DNA from: Fuerstiella marisgermanici
GTDB taxonomy: Bacteria > Planctomycetota > Planctomycetia > Planctomycetales > Planctomycetaceae
DNA length: 64,000 nt
Direction of reading: 5' to 3'
Assembly: GCF_001983935.1 (NCBI RefSeq)
Contig: NZ_CP017641.1
Coordinates: 5,551,001 to 5,615,000 of the forward strand
Positions within the stretch are counted from its first letter, which is position 1, and each line of letters starts with the position of its first letter. This document shows positions 18,463-27,614 of the stretch, piece by piece. A program made the position numbers and the translations under genes. Below the pieces are notes generated by a model. It saw nothing but the letters and a program-made list of their open reading frames with translations. It was not told the DNA's origin and searched no databases.

Positions 18463-19890
18463 TCAGACCTGCATGACCTGCGGTCTGTGGCGGCGGAGAT
18501 TAGCAAGGACTCGTTCGAACAGTGGCTGGTACGGATATGATTCGGAAAAGCTGATCACCACGCGCCGAACGCTCACCTGAATCTTCGTGCCGATCTTCAG
18601 CAGCTTCGAACGAATTGTGCCCGCCTGAGCGTTCTGCATCTCGGTCCCCGCCAGGCCGAATTCCCGCAGCACGTGGTGCAGCAAATACGCCATCGTCGAG
18701 AACAGCAACCGCAGTTGATTCGAACGCATGTTGTGAGTGCTCGTGCGATCCGCGAACAGATAAAGCTGCTGTTCCTTGATCCGGTTTTCCATGTCGCCCC
18801 GCGCGCAGTAACGATCTTCGTACAGCATACGTGCGTCGACGCGTTCGAGCGAAAGACTGGTGACGACGAAACGCGAGTTGGCTCCTTTGCGAAGATGTTC
18901 GGCTTTGCCGATGACTCGGCGTTCGCATGACCATGTCTCCTTCGTGCGATACCGAAAATCTTTGAACACCCGAGCCGCTTCGCCCGTTGCTTCAAACTGA
19001 ACCTTCGCCTGCTGAAGTTCGCCCCCGATTGCCTTCACAAGACGCTTGTTCTTTGCCAGGCCAATGATGTAATCGACACGGTTTTTCTCGCACCAGGCGA
19101 GAATATTGTCGCGACAAAAACCACCGTCCGCTCGAACGATCATCCGAACGTTCGGCCATGCGGCTCGCAGCCTGGGAACGATGCGTTCGAGTTCTTTCAC
19201 CGTTCCCGCACAGCCGTCAATGTTTGAAGGACGCAGCACGGCGCCGAGCGGCCAGCCGCCGCAGAACGTATACAACGGCAGAAAGCAGTAGCTTTTGTAG
19301 TAGCCGTGGAAAAATTTCCCGAGCTGATCGCCGTGCACCGGATCATCCGTGGCGTCGAGATCAAGCACGAGTTCCGTCGGCACACCTTGCTTGCTTCGCA
19401 TGCGAATGAAAACATCGACCAGAGTATCCTGAAGTGTGGAAACACTGGCGACGATCTTTTTGTAGCGACTGTTTTTGGTCGCCCCAACCGGCGTGAGTTC
19501 CAACCGATTGAGCGTGCTCTTCCCGGCCAGCGGAACACCTTTGCTGCATTCGGCAGCACGATCCTGTCCGGTGATATCTCGTCGCCCGCACATCAGAGCC
19601 AGCAGAGGATCATGTCGCAACTGCTCGTGATCGTTCAGATCTTCATAGCCCAGAGCGATTCCCATGACTCGCTGCCGCAACAGTTCTTCGACTGAGAACT
19701 CACTGTGCTCACTTCGATGATCCGTAAAGCTCGCCGTGAACGATCGAAGGATACCAAACCGCTCTTCGACTTCCCGCAACAACAACCCGCCACCATCTGA
19801 CGTGATCTTTCCACCATCAAACGCGGCACAAACTTCTCGCCGACCGTGACCCTCGAATAACAACTTCTCTCTGCTACACTCTGTCACCAC
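18463..19890 (-). CDS. IS1380-family transposase
   Basis: A 475-residue DDE transposase. ELVLDLDATDDPVHGDQ holds the first catalytic Asp with the family DATDDP block. IVRADGGFCRDNILAWCE holds the second. RYCARGDMENRIKEQQ holds the Glu in the typical RGxxENRIKE context. The N-terminus (AAFDGGKITSDGGGLLLREVE) is also diagnostic. Translation starts at GTG 19890 with AGGAGG just upstream; that ribosome binding site lies inside the arm of a long hairpin. The frame is intact and of normal length. Confidence 0.95.
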   Translation of the reverse strand: MVTECSREKLLFEGHGRREVCAAFDGGKITSDGGGLLLREVEERFGILRSFTASFTDHRSEHSEFSVEELLRQRVMGIALGYEDLNDHEQLRHDPLLALMCGRRDITGQDRAAECSKGVPLAGKSTLNRLELTPVGATKNSRYKKIVASVSTLQDTLVDVFIRMRSKQGVPTELVLDLDATDDPVHGDQLGKFFHGYYKSYCFLPLYTFCGGWPLGAVLRPSNIDGCAGTVKELERIVPRLRAAWPNVRMIVRADGGFCRDNILAWCEKNRVDYIIGLAKNKRLVKAIGGELQQAKVQFEATGEAARVFKDFRYRTKETWSCERRVIGKAEHLRKGANSRFVVTSLSLERVDARMLYEDRYCARGDMENRIKEQQLYLFADRTSTHNMRSNQLRLLFSTMAYLLHHVLREFGLAGTEMQNAQAGTIRSKLLKIGTKIQVSVRRVVISFSESYPYQPLFERVLANLRRHRPQVMQV

Positions 19891-19959
19891 AAAACCGCCT
19901 CCTGATGTTGACGTAAATCCTTCTCACAAAAGACTTACGCACGCAGAGGCGGTTTTGTG
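19888..19959 (-). promoter_or_regulatory. Hairpin occluding the transposase ribosome binding site
   Basis: CACAAAACCGCCTC (19888-19901) is the exact complement of GAGGCGGTTTTGTG (19946-19959), a 14-bp stem with a 44-base loop. On the transposase mRNA the 3' arm contains the GGAGG ribosome binding site and abuts the GTG start codon. A transcript entering from outside the element would fold and hide the start. Insertion sequences such as IS10 and IS50 use this kind of protection. Confidence 0.55.
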
Positions 19960-20068
19960 CATTCTCTGTGTGAGATTTCCGGGTTAGTAGAATTCTTCAT
20001 CGCTCGATGCTGTTTGAACAGGCGACGTAAGCACATTCTGCTGTCAAACTTCGGCCGAAAGGAATGCA

Positions 20069-20281
20069 ATGACTTCACTGCCACGAATGGATCGTTCCGT
20101 TACTAAGCGGACGACGCTCGATCAGCAGGGTTGCGACGCTGGCGTTCCCAATGCGACCCCCGCCGAACGCCTGCTGATGGTGTGGCCGCTGACACTGACC
20201 GCTTGGGCATTCAAGGAGCCGAATGTTGTTCAACCCCGACTTCAAAGAAATGTTGCTCGCGTTGTCCGAAGCGAAAATTGA
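20069..20281 (+). CDS. Small conserved-type protein upstream of a nucleotidyltransferase
   Basis: A 70-residue protein whose centre, NATPAERLLMVWPLTLTAWAFKE, followed by VVQPRLQRNVARVVR, resembles small proteins I have seen beside stand-alone nucleotidyltransferases. Its last 59 bases overlap the start of that gene in another frame, so the two are probably translationally coupled. An antitoxin-like or accessory role is possible but not shown. The sequence is compact and helical, without a signal peptide. Confidence 0.55.
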   Translation: MTSLPRMDRSVTKRTTLDQQGCDAGVPNATPAERLLMVWPLTLTAWAFKEPNVVQPRLQRNVARVVRSEN

Positions 20282-20674
20282 TTTCCTACTTGTTGGAGCG
20301 TACGCCGTTGCTGCTCACGGCCACCCTCGCGCAACCGGCGATCTCGACCTTTGGGTTCGCCCTGATGCGAAGACTGCTCCACGCGTTTATCGGGTACTGG
20401 CCGAGTTTGGAGCCCCACTGCATGACTTGACGATAGCAGATCTTGCCAAACCGGGAATGGTTTTCCAAATTGGCGTAGAGCCATCAAGGATCGACATCCT
20501 GACTGCGATTCAGGTGTTTCGTTTGATCATGCATGGGAGAATCGACTGGAAATCAGCATGGATGGCATCGATCTTTGTGTACTTGGCCGAACGGATTTGA
20601 TCGCCAATAAAAGGGCTTGTGGCCGGCCCAAGGATATTGCAGATGCCGAAACGCTTGACCCAACTAATTCTTAG
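20223..20674 (+). pseudogene. Nucleotidyltransferase (AbiEii/MNT-like), single-base frameshift
   Basis: The first part (MLFNPDFKEMLLALSEAKID, LVGAYAVAAHG, then TGDLDLWV) carries the polymerase-beta-type nucleotidyltransferase motif, with the DxD metal ligands in DLDLW. After codon ~100 (TAI) the frame is lost. One base must be added near 20513 to continue as SGVSFDHAWENRLEI and then CGRPKDIADAETLD, ending at TAG 20672-20674. Both halves match one ~150-residue protein, so this is a one-base deletion or a sequencing error. Such proteins occur in toxin-antitoxin and abortive-infection pairs. As it stands the product would end at 20600 with an altered tail. Confidence 0.7.
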
Positions 20675-20907
20675 CGTAGCAGTCTGCCAGCCAATACCAG
20701 TTTAGGATTTGTGGCCGGCGAAAGTTCAAATTGCCTCCAACGTGGCTTTGCCCCCGGCTTCAAGCCTCATTCCGTGGGTGACGTTTGGCGACTGGAATTC
20801 CATGGATGGGGCTAACATCGCCCAGCAACAACCGAAACGCAATTCGGCCTGCCGCTGTCGCAGGAGATTCACTATCCTGCCATTCTGCATGAGGCAGTCG
20901 ACGGCAG

Positions 20908-20965
20908 GGCAGGCTCACGCCTGCCGCGCTACGCTATCTCCGAGGAAGTCAGGCAGGAGCCTGAC
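20908..20965. repeat. Pair of REP-like tetraloop hairpins
   Basis: GGCAGGC/GCCTGCC (20908-20925, loop TCAC) and GTCAGGC/GCCTGAC (20948-20965, loop AGGA) are two 7-bp stems 22 bases apart, placed before cysS. Their similar cores suggest a dispersed intergenic repeat family. They may also shape the 5' end of the cysS transcript. Confidence 0.5.
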
Positions 20966-21006
20966 CTACGATCATTCATTCTTCACCCAACGCTCCGCAA
21001 CCACAC

Positions 21007-22512
21007 ATGGCCATTCAGTTCTACAACACTCTGACCAACACCACAGAACAGTTCACGCCTGTCGAAGCGGACTGTGTTCGCATGTATAGCTGCGGGCCAA
21101 CGGTGTACGACTTTGCTCATATTGGCAATTTCCGCTCGTTTTTGTTCGCGGACGTGATCCGCCGCACGCTGGAATTCTTTGGGCACGACGTGCACCACGT
21201 GATGAACATCACCGATGTCGGCCACATGACAGACGACGCCAATGCCGACGGTGCCGGTGAAGACAAGATGGCGACGGCCGCTCAGCGAGTAAAAGAGGAC
21301 AAGAAGTCGGGCAAGGTGCCGGAAGGGGCCGTCGAAAACCCCGAAGACCCGTTTCAAATTGCCGACTACTACACCAAAGCGTTTCTGGAGGACGCTCAAA
21401 CACTGGGCGTGAAGGTTGCCTTCGAGCCGGATAACATCCTGAAGGCCACCGACAACATCGATACGATGCAGGAAATGATCACTCAGTTGATCGATTCCGG
21501 GCACGCGTATGTGGGTCCGGACGGCGTTGTTTATTACAGCGTCGAAAGCTTCCCGGACTACGGTAAACTCAGCGGCAACACGCTGGATCACCTGCAAACC
21601 GGTGCGGGCGGACGCATTAACGAAGCGGACCAGTCGAACAAAAAACACCCAGCCGACTTTATGTTGTGGAAGGCCGATGGCAGTCACATTATGAAGTGGG
21701 ACTCGCCATGGGGCACCGGCTATCCCGGCTGGCATATTGAATGTTCCTGCATGGCTCGCAAGCGGTTGGAACGAGACGTCATCGACATTCACACCGGCGG
21801 CGAAGATCTGATTTTCCCGCACCATGAATGCGAGATCGCTCAGTCGCGAGGCGCGACCGGGGCGGACACCTTCGCGAAGTTTTGGATGCACGCTCGCTTT
21901 CTATTGGTGGAAGGCGAAAAGATGTCCAAAAGCAAAGGCAACTTCTGGACGGTCCGCGACGTGCTGGAAGGTCGGGCAACGGGCGTGAAGGTGCATCCGG
22001 CGGTGCTGCGACTGGAATTGATTAAGTCTCATTACCGAGCCAACATGAACTTCACCAAGAAGGGCCTGCAGGATTCGGCCAACGTCGTGAAGCGGCTGAC
22101 CGACTTCCGCGCGAAACTGGAAGCGGCGGCTGACGGAGCGACGGCGGAAGTCGACCTCAGTCACCCGATTCTGAAACAGTTTGGCGACGCCATCGGTGAC
22201 GACCTGAACTTCAGCAAAGCCCTGGCCGTGGTCGTGCCGTGGGCTTCGACGACGCCAGACAACCCGGCCGAAGCATTGGCGGTCCTGGACAGAATCAACG
22301 GCGTGCTGGCAATCGCTCCACTGGGCGACGCTGCCAGTTCCGGCGCGGGAGACGGCGATCTGGATATCCCGGCGATGTGCAAAGCGATCGACGACGCGCG
22401 AGCTGCCAAAGACTGGGGCACATCGGACGAGCTTCGCAAGCAACTGGACGAACTCGGTTATGATGTGAAGAACAGCCCCGAGGGTACGGTCGCCGAGAAA
22501 CGCCTGGCGTGA
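21007..22512 (+). CDS. cysS: Cysteinyl-tRNA synthetase
   Basis: A 501-residue class I aminoacyl-tRNA synthetase. [19 protein letters not shown] contains the HIGH-type motif (HIGN) and the first zinc-binding Cys. [10 protein letters not shown] and [11 protein letters not shown] supply the remaining zinc ligands. [10 protein letters not shown] is the KMSKS loop. It charges tRNA-Cys with cysteine using ATP in the cytoplasm. The length is normal and the C-terminal anticodon-binding DALR region is present. The insert after DVGHMTDD (about residues 75-115) is of the kind seen in several cysteinyl synthetases. It stands alone between the cassette-like region and a secreted protein gene. Confidence 0.97.
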   Translation: MAIQFYNTLTNTTEQFTPVEADCVRMYSCGPTVYDFAHIGNFRSFLFADVIRRTLEFFGHDVHHVMNITDVGHMTDDANADGAGEDKMATAAQRVKEDKKSGKVPEGAVENPEDPFQIADYYTKAFLEDAQTLGVKVAFEPDNILKATDNIDTMQEMITQLIDSGHAYVGPDGVVYYSVESFPDYGKLSGNTLDHLQTGAGGRINEADQSNKKHPADFMLWKADGSHIMKWDSPWGTGYPGWHIECSCMARKRLERDVIDIHTGGEDLIFPHHECEIAQSRGATGADTFAKFWMHARFLLVEGEKMSKSKGNFWTVRDVLEGRATGVKVHPAVLRLELIKSHYRANMNFTKKGLQDSANVVKRLTDFRAKLEAAADGATAEVDLSHPILKQFGDAIGDDLNFSKALAVVVPWASTTPDNPAEALAVLDRINGVLAIAPLGDAASSGAGDGDLDIPAMCKAIDDARAAKDWGTSDELRKQLDELGYDVKNSPEGTVAEKRLA

Positions 22513-22881
22513 ACATATACACACACCAGCGAACTTCCACGGTGGTCGGCGACCGCCGCTCGCGTGCATTTTGGCGACTGAAGCAGAGGTCGGGCGGGAA
22601 TGCATATCCCGCCCCTGGGCGAAAATAGGCAAACTGAACGGCGGCGAGACCTCGCCCAAGTCTGCCCTAAACCCGCACATTCCCGTGAGATTCCGTGGAA
22701 CTCATTGGCAAGCATGTCTTTACGCCATTTGGTGGATTGTCCTAGAATGCGGAAGCTAGCCAGTTTCTGACGTTCTCAAAGACTGCGGGCGGCCGGGCTC
22801 AGTTTTGGCTGAGTGCCCAACAAACAGCAATGGAAAGCGGAAACCGCTCCACCATAATTCTCTTTACGAGTTCACCGAGAC
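22513..22881. other. Intergenic region downstream of cysS
   Basis: About 370 bp with no gene I can support. It presumably holds the end of the cysS transcript and the promoter of the secreted protein gene at 22882; no clear terminator or promoter motif stands out. Confidence 0.3.
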
Positions 22882-24603
22882 ATGATTCGAACCCAAATTC
22901 TGTCAACAATCGCTCTGCTTCTGATGGCGTTTTGTGGGCCCCAGTCCATTGCACAGGAACCGCATAATCCTGAGATCTCTGTTGCGCACAAAGGAGTAAA
23001 GCAGCTAAAGGAGGACATCAAGTTCTTTCTGGATCTGGTGGAAAGTGAGCAACGACATTGGGATAACTGGGAGGGCATGATCGAGTTCCTGGTCTTTGGG
23101 CTCGATTTCGAGCGTCCCCTGAGAATCGACATTCTGTCCGGTTTAACGCCGCCTCCCATCATGATCTACGGCCCGTACACGGTTCCCGTCGAAGATCTGC
23201 GAGACGAAAACATCGGCGCGGAATACGTGCTACAGGAACGGTCAGAAACGCTGCACGAAATGCTGCCGACCGAGCAAGGTTGGTTTCGCATTCTGCCAGC
23301 ACAGAAGTATGCGATTCTGGCACCGTCAACTCCCAAGAATCACGACTTGCTGAAGCAGTTGATTCTGAAGGCAGGCAATCCGGTGCCGGTCATCACAAAA
23401 ATTCTTGATGGCGAGGCGAACGTTGGCATTCAATTGGCGAACGCAACCGAATCTGAAGAAGACCTCAAAAAACGCCGAGCGTCGTTCGCAGAAATTCGTG
23501 CCGTCCACATGGATTCGCTGCAGAAGCGTCCGGAGGAATCTCAAACAGAATTCGAACTGCGCAAAGGTGCGGCATCGAACAACCTGAATGAGCTGGAACG
23601 GTTGATGGTCGAGTCCAAAGTTGCCAGCGCCCGAGCGGTTCTGGACAAGAAAGCGGTCACGGCCAAAATCCTGTTTGACGGCGTAGGAATCCCGGGCACT
23701 TCGATGGCCAAAGGCATCGAAATGTTCAACAAACAAATCGACGCATTCGCCACGGCCGTCAGCCCGGAAGGCTCGGCCTTGTCATTCCGAATCAACCATC
23801 CTATCGACGACCTGCGAACGAAAAACACGCTTTCATTTATTGAACTGATGCGTGCAGACGTGGAATCTCGACTGGCTGCAAACACCAAGATGACGGCTGA
23901 GCAAAAGGAAGCGTCACTGCAGTTGTTTGATGGAATCATGACATTGGTGAAAGACGGCGTCGCTTCAGAAAACCTGAACGGATTCATCGAAGCGGTCCCG
24001 AACGAATCCAACCAGTTTGTTTCGCACGGAGCGATCGTGGTTAAGGACGCGAAGCGACTCGATGAAACTCTGGCCCTGATCGGAAAAACAGGGGGCGATA
24101 ACGAAGTCACAATCGGTGCGGAGACCGTTGGCGACGTCACAATTCACAAAGTCAAACTCGGCAAGGGTTTTCTAAAACTGTTTGACGACGTATTCGGCGA
24201 AGAAGCGGAAATTCTGATTGGCACATCCGAAGACAAAGTATGGTTCGGGTCTGGACCAAATGCATTGCCAGCACTGAAGGCTGGCATCGAAGCCCTGAAG
24301 GAACCAGCTGAATCTGACGTCATTCTTCGCAGCACCATGCAGGCATTGCCGTGGGCGAAACGAGCAGAAAAGCTGATGAAAGATCTCGCGCCGCCAAAGA
24401 CGCTTGATGGTCAACAGAAGCGCCGCGATCAGTTGCTACGATTGACTCAGGCGATCGAAACGCTGAAGGAAGAGGACGACGACATTACGTTTGACGTGGC
24501 AGTAGCGGACGGCCGGGTCAGCGGTGAGATCTTCTTTAACTCAGGCTTGCTGCGGTTCGTTGGAACGCAACTCGTCACATTCTCCACAGAGAATCTTGAG
24601 TAG
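22882..24603 (+). CDS. Large secreted protein of unknown function
   Basis: A 573-residue protein with a clear signal peptide (LSTIALLLMAFCGPQSIAQ, cleavage about residue 24). The rest is soluble, rich in Glu and Lys, with long predicted helices around residues 190-260 (EEDLKKRRASFAEIRAVH). The later segment (SHGAIVVKDAKRLDETLALI) and the repeated DVTIHKVKLG-type strands hint at a two-lobed alpha/beta fold. I recognise no enzyme motif. Comparable long secreted proteins are common in planctomycetes. It is separated from scpB by 40 bp and may be co-transcribed with it. Confidence 0.75.
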   Translation: MIRTQILSTIALLLMAFCGPQSIAQEPHNPEISVAHKGVKQLKEDIKFFLDLVESEQRHWDNWEGMIEFLVFGLDFERPLRIDILSGLTPPPIMIYGPYTVPVEDLRDENIGAEYVLQERSETLHEMLPTEQGWFRILPAQKYAILAPSTPKNHDLLKQLILKAGNPVPVITKILDGEANVGIQLANATESEEDLKKRRASFAEIRAVHMDSLQKRPEESQTEFELRKGAASNNLNELERLMVESKVASARAVLDKKAVTAKILFDGVGIPGTSMAKGIEMFNKQIDAFATAVSPEGSALSFRINHPIDDLRTKNTLSFIELMRADVESRLAANTKMTAEQKEASLQLFDGIMTLVKDGVASENLNGFIEAVPNESNQFVSHGAIVVKDAKRLDETLALIGKTGGDNEVTIGAETVGDVTIHKVKLGKGFLKLFDDVFGEEAEILIGTSEDKVWFGSGPNALPALKAGIEALKEPAESDVILRSTMQALPWAKRAEKLMKDLAPPKTLDGQQKRRDQLLRLTQAIETLKEEDDDITFDVAVADGRVSGEIFFNSGLLRFVGTQLVTFSTENLE

Positions 24604-24643
24604 TTTTTCGTAACCGTCCGACACAGCGCCGCAGGGAAGCACA

Positions 24644-25426
24644 ATGTCTGACGAATTGGATTCTGACATCCAATCTGAATCGATGGACGACATCGAACTG
24701 GCATATCGTGAAGCGATGAAGTCGCTGGACGAAGCAGAAATGCAGGTCGGTTCCGCATTGATGGAGCTGGCCGAAAGTTCAGACGACGACGTGGACGGCG
24801 ACGAAAAAGCGTACACGTCAATCGGCGACGTGCTGGCCGAAGACCTCGCCGCAGAAGCCGGCGCTGATCGCGCTGAGGCGATTTGCACTCAGGATTCGAC
24901 CCGCGTCTCGCCGCGAGCCGTCATTGAAGGAGCTCTGTTCGTCGGCGGTGAAGTGGCCCTCACGTCGCGCAAACTGGCGGCGTTGATCGGAAACGATGCC
25001 GAAGCCAAACTGGCCGTCCGTTTGATCGACCAGTTGAACGAAGACTACGCCAACGAAAACCGCCCGTATGAAATTCGGCTGCACGAAGGCGGATTTCGAA
25101 TGGAACTGCGCGAAGAATTTGCCAACGTTCAGGCTCGCGTGTTCGGGCTGGGCCCGCGCGAAGTTCGTCTGACGCCGGATACGCTGGAGGTGCTGGCGTT
25201 TGTGGCGTACAACCAACCCGTCACGAAAGAAGACCTGACGGAACTGGGTCAGCGAAAGACTCAAACCATTATTCGGCAGCTGGTCCGATTGCGACTGGTT
25301 GAGGTTGAAAGATCGGGCAAGAAAAAGTCAGAAGTGGAGTACCGGACGGGCGACCGTTTCCTGAGGTTGTTCGGCCTGGACAGCCTGGACGACCTGCCTC
25401 AGGCAGATGTCTTCAGCTTCAAATAG
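24644..25426 (+). CDS. scpB: Segregation and condensation protein B
   Basis: A 260-residue protein whose residues ~85-245 are ScpB: AVIEGALFVGGEVALTSRKL opens the first winged helix, LTPDTLEVLAFVAYNQPVT the second, followed by IIRQLVRLRLVEVE and YRTGDRFLRLFGLDSLDDLP. ScpB dimers bind ScpA on the SMC ATPase and are needed for chromosome condensation and segregation. The first ~80 residues are acidic, low-complexity and not part of the family, a common planctomycete extension. No scpA is adjacent. Confidence 0.93.
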   Translation: MSDELDSDIQSESMDDIELAYREAMKSLDEAEMQVGSALMELAESSDDDVDGDEKAYTSIGDVLAEDLAAEAGADRAEAICTQDSTRVSPRAVIEGALFVGGEVALTSRKLAALIGNDAEAKLAVRLIDQLNEDYANENRPYEIRLHEGGFRMELREEFANVQARVFGLGPREVRLTPDTLEVLAFVAYNQPVTKEDLTELGQRKTQTIIRQLVRLRLVEVERSGKKKSEVEYRTGDRFLRLFGLDSLDDLPQADVFSFK

Positions 25427-25824
25427 CCGATGCTGAAGCTTACGCGTGCCTCAACGTGCCGCAATGCATGAGAGACGATGCAGCGTTCAGGTTGGATTGG
25501 CTCTGCGAATTCGGCGGTGACTCTGCTTCTGAGATAGCAGAATCCGTAGTGGAAAAGTCGCGACGGAACTTCTTGAAGTCGGTGGTGCAACTGACTGTTA
25601 GCGTGCGAGCCACCAAAATCGCGGCGGCCATGCAGCAGCTCACGTTTTTCGGAACCAGCCCTTGAACTCTCGATGACGTTCTCTGCTGCGTTTTGCCGCA
25701 GCCGCACCAGAGTTCGCTTTCATGATTGGACCATTCCCAGTTGAATATGCAATGGCACGTCACAACTGACCTACGCCCACTGCGACGTGTTTTCACGATT
25801 GTGATTTCCTTGAAAGACAGTGAC
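25427..25824. other. Non-coding stretch between scpB and the sulfatase remnant
   Basis: Nearly 400 bp without a convincing gene. A plus-strand open frame (25456-25665) lacks a ribosome binding site and any recognisable feature. It may contain the promoter region that once served the truncated sulfatase. Confidence 0.3.
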
Positions 25825-25974
25825 ATGGCAAATGAACTGGTGCAGCAAGCTTCAAACGGCATTTGCAAATTCGCTGGTTTGTCGATTTGCGTCCTGCTCT
25901 CGCCGCTGCTGTCTTCGAATCAGTCACTGGCCGCCCGGCCCAACATCATCATCATCTACGCCGACGATATGTAG
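25825..25974 (+). pseudogene. Truncated sulfatase, N-terminal fragment
   Basis: The frame encodes a signal peptide (SICVLLSPLLSSNQSLA) and then ARPNIIIIYADDM, the invariant start of type I sulfatases, where the metal-binding Asp pair sits. It then meets a TAG in place of the usual GYGD. Codons after the stop show no sulfatase similarity, so about 90 percent of the gene is gone. The active-site C/S-x-P-S-R motif is absent. This marks a deletion or insertion breakpoint at about 25974. Confidence 0.75.
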
Positions 25975-26550
25975 CGCGGTACCGGATATATTCGGGCAAA
26001 AGCAATGTTTTTGCTGGCCGATCGCTCCGTCAGTGAATCGGGGAAATCTTCAGGATTGCCCCGAATTGCCCCCGATTTCGCCGCAGTTGGTGCAAATTGC
26101 ACTAAACGAAGACACTTGTGCAATTCATTGGCAGACGTGGGTTTGGAGGTATTCCCGGTGTAGGGCCGCTACCAATTTATCGGCTCGGATAGTTGCTGAA
26201 TGGCGAGCGAAGAGCGGGACTTTGACACTATAAATTACAGACATACATCCCAAGCCAAGCAGGCCATTTTTCATAGCATTAACAGGCCTCAGGCTCGCCC
26301 GCCGCTTCGACATGCAACATGATGTAGCCGCTGATATCTTGACCTGATCACGACGATAAATTCAGTACCATGACGGTACTGACTATTCGTGTAGTCACGA
26401 GTCATAAGTCTTTTTGCTCATCAGCAAATGCGACCGAAAGACCTGCCGGGTCTCACTGTCTCAACCCTAAAGCGATCGGGAGACGTGCTTAACAGCTTGC
26501 GAATTCAGCGTTTACGATGAATGGGTTTGGCCCCTTGGTGACTGCACCGT
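25975..26550. other. Degenerate DNA without intact genes
   Basis: No gene can be supported. It holds the breakpoint after the sulfatase fragment and, at 26478-26516, one copy of a repeat that recurs near 29223. The composition is more AT-rich than the backbone genes. Confidence 0.4.
26478..26516. repeat. Direct repeat, left copy, bordering the second toxin module
   Basis: GGGAGACGTGCT followed by GCTTGCGAA and CA(A)CG-type blocks matches 29223-29260 with a few substitutions; weaker similarity (CTGCCGGG) lies about 35 bases upstream in both. The two copies lie on either side of the immunity-toxin-immunity genes at 26.9-29.1 kb. Confidence 0.55.
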
Positions 26551-26709
26551 TTACATTGTGTGATAATTTGTAACGCTGTGCAACAAATTCTGTACCGGAT
26601 TCCGTACCCAATACATCTGGGGCTTACCTGCACCAAGCAGCGTCTCCGCGTCGCGAAGATTCTTCACGATCTGCTCGCCCGACTGGTGTTTTCGTTGTTG
26701 CTTGGACAT
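26551..26709 (-). pseudogene. IS3-type transposase orfA fragment
   Basis: Read leftward from ATG 26709 (with GGAG just upstream), the first ~29 codons give MSKQQRKHQSGEQIVKNLRD and then AETLLGAGK. This is the typical start of an IS3-type OrfA helix-turn-helix protein. Similarity stops at about 26623 and the frame runs on as unrelated residues to a TAA at 26551. No orfB follows. It is the stub of a deleted insertion sequence next to the truncated sulfatase. Confidence 0.6.
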
Positions 26710-26879
26710 CGAATCTCCTTGCCATAATCGGCGTTGAGACTCTCATTTCTTATGGACCATTTCAACCAAGGCATGCCAGTCTTCAGCGGATGGCAAGACC
26801 GCAGCTGACGAGCAGACATGCAAAGATGGCCAGACGGCGGACTAATCCAACTGTCCCTCGCTCGGGATTGGTTTCAGCT

Positions 26880-27611
26880 TCATGACTCATCGTTCTCTCC
26901 CGACTCCAGTTTCCGTAGATGCGGGTGCTTTACCAACTGAGGAGTGACAACCCGATAGGCTTGCCAGTGTCGCAGGAATTCGTCCGTTACTTCTAGTTCC
27001 GTCTTCCCCTCACAAAAGCCTCGGTATTCGTTGTGTGGTTCGACGTCCCTGCTTCCCATGAATTCCCTGAAAGTCTGGGGGTGAGCGGGAAACACCTCAG
27101 GGAATCCGACGACGAGCATTGACTCAATCTCCCCAATCACTGATTCAACTGCCAGGATCCCCCCAAGAATCGAGTACATCTTTCCCAACTTCGCATGCAA
27201 TGCAGCATACTTCGACAGGCGAACTTTCCAGGCTTGCAGGTTTGGCGTCTGAAAACGCACTTCAGACGTATACTTGTCAACCGCATCTAAGACTCTGCCC
27301 CGTGCCGATGATACCATTGCGGCTCGCTCCCTTCCGGCAGGTGCCCACGTCCCAAAGCCCTTGTAAGCAACTGGGAATTCCCCAATTCGTTGATGCTTCA
27401 GCCAGTCGCGGTAACGTAGCTTCTTTGTGTTGGCCCGCTTTGCACCGACTGACAGCAAAAAAGCTTCCCGGAAATCAAGTATCAACTCAGCTGCAAACGG
27501 ATTGGCGTCTATCTCACTGACCAATGTCTCTTTCGACAGGAGTCCAGCCGCTCTCAGCGCTACGTCGTGGAGACGGTCAACATCTTCCCAGTATTCCGAT
27601 AAATCACACAC
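26880..27611 (-). CDS. Unknown protein, candidate immunity protein of the second HINT toxin
   Basis: A 243-residue soluble protein with no motif I recognise. It is mixed alpha, with a Trp/Tyr-rich centre (FPVAYKGFGTWAPAGRERAA). It starts with GTG only 3 bp after the stop codon of the HINT toxin gene, in the position where polymorphic-toxin loci carry immunity genes. No signal peptide is seen, so it would act in the cytoplasm if it neutralises that toxin. It is long for an immunity protein (usually 100-180 residues). The function is inferred from position only. Confidence 0.6.
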   Translation of the reverse strand: MCDLSEYWEDVDRLHDVALRAAGLLSKETLVSEIDANPFAAELILDFREAFLLSVGAKRANTKKLRYRDWLKHQRIGEFPVAYKGFGTWAPAGRERAAMVSSARGRVLDAVDKYTSEVRFQTPNLQAWKVRLSKYAALHAKLGKMYSILGGILAVESVIGEIESMLVVGFPEVFPAHPQTFREFMGSRDVEPHNEYRGFCEGKTELEVTDEFLRHWQAYRVVTPQLVKHPHLRKLESGENDES

Positions 27612-27614
27612 CGC

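Larger units (their letters stand above)
18271..19983 (-). mobile_element. Complete IS1380-family insertion sequence
   Basis: The element is 1713 bp long, with imperfect terminal repeats CCCGGATGTCTCACG on the left and the complement of CCCGGAAATCTCACA on the right (12 of 15 positions match). It is flanked on both sides by TTAG (18267-18270 and 19984-19987), a 4-bp target duplication as usual for the family. It carries one transposase gene read leftward. The intact ends and duplication point to an insertion that has not been rearranged since. Confidence 0.85.

Noticed and set aside
20983-21891. Minus-strand frame of 302 codons opposite cysS
   Set aside because: cysS is certain from HIGN and KMSKS motifs; the opposite frame has no features.
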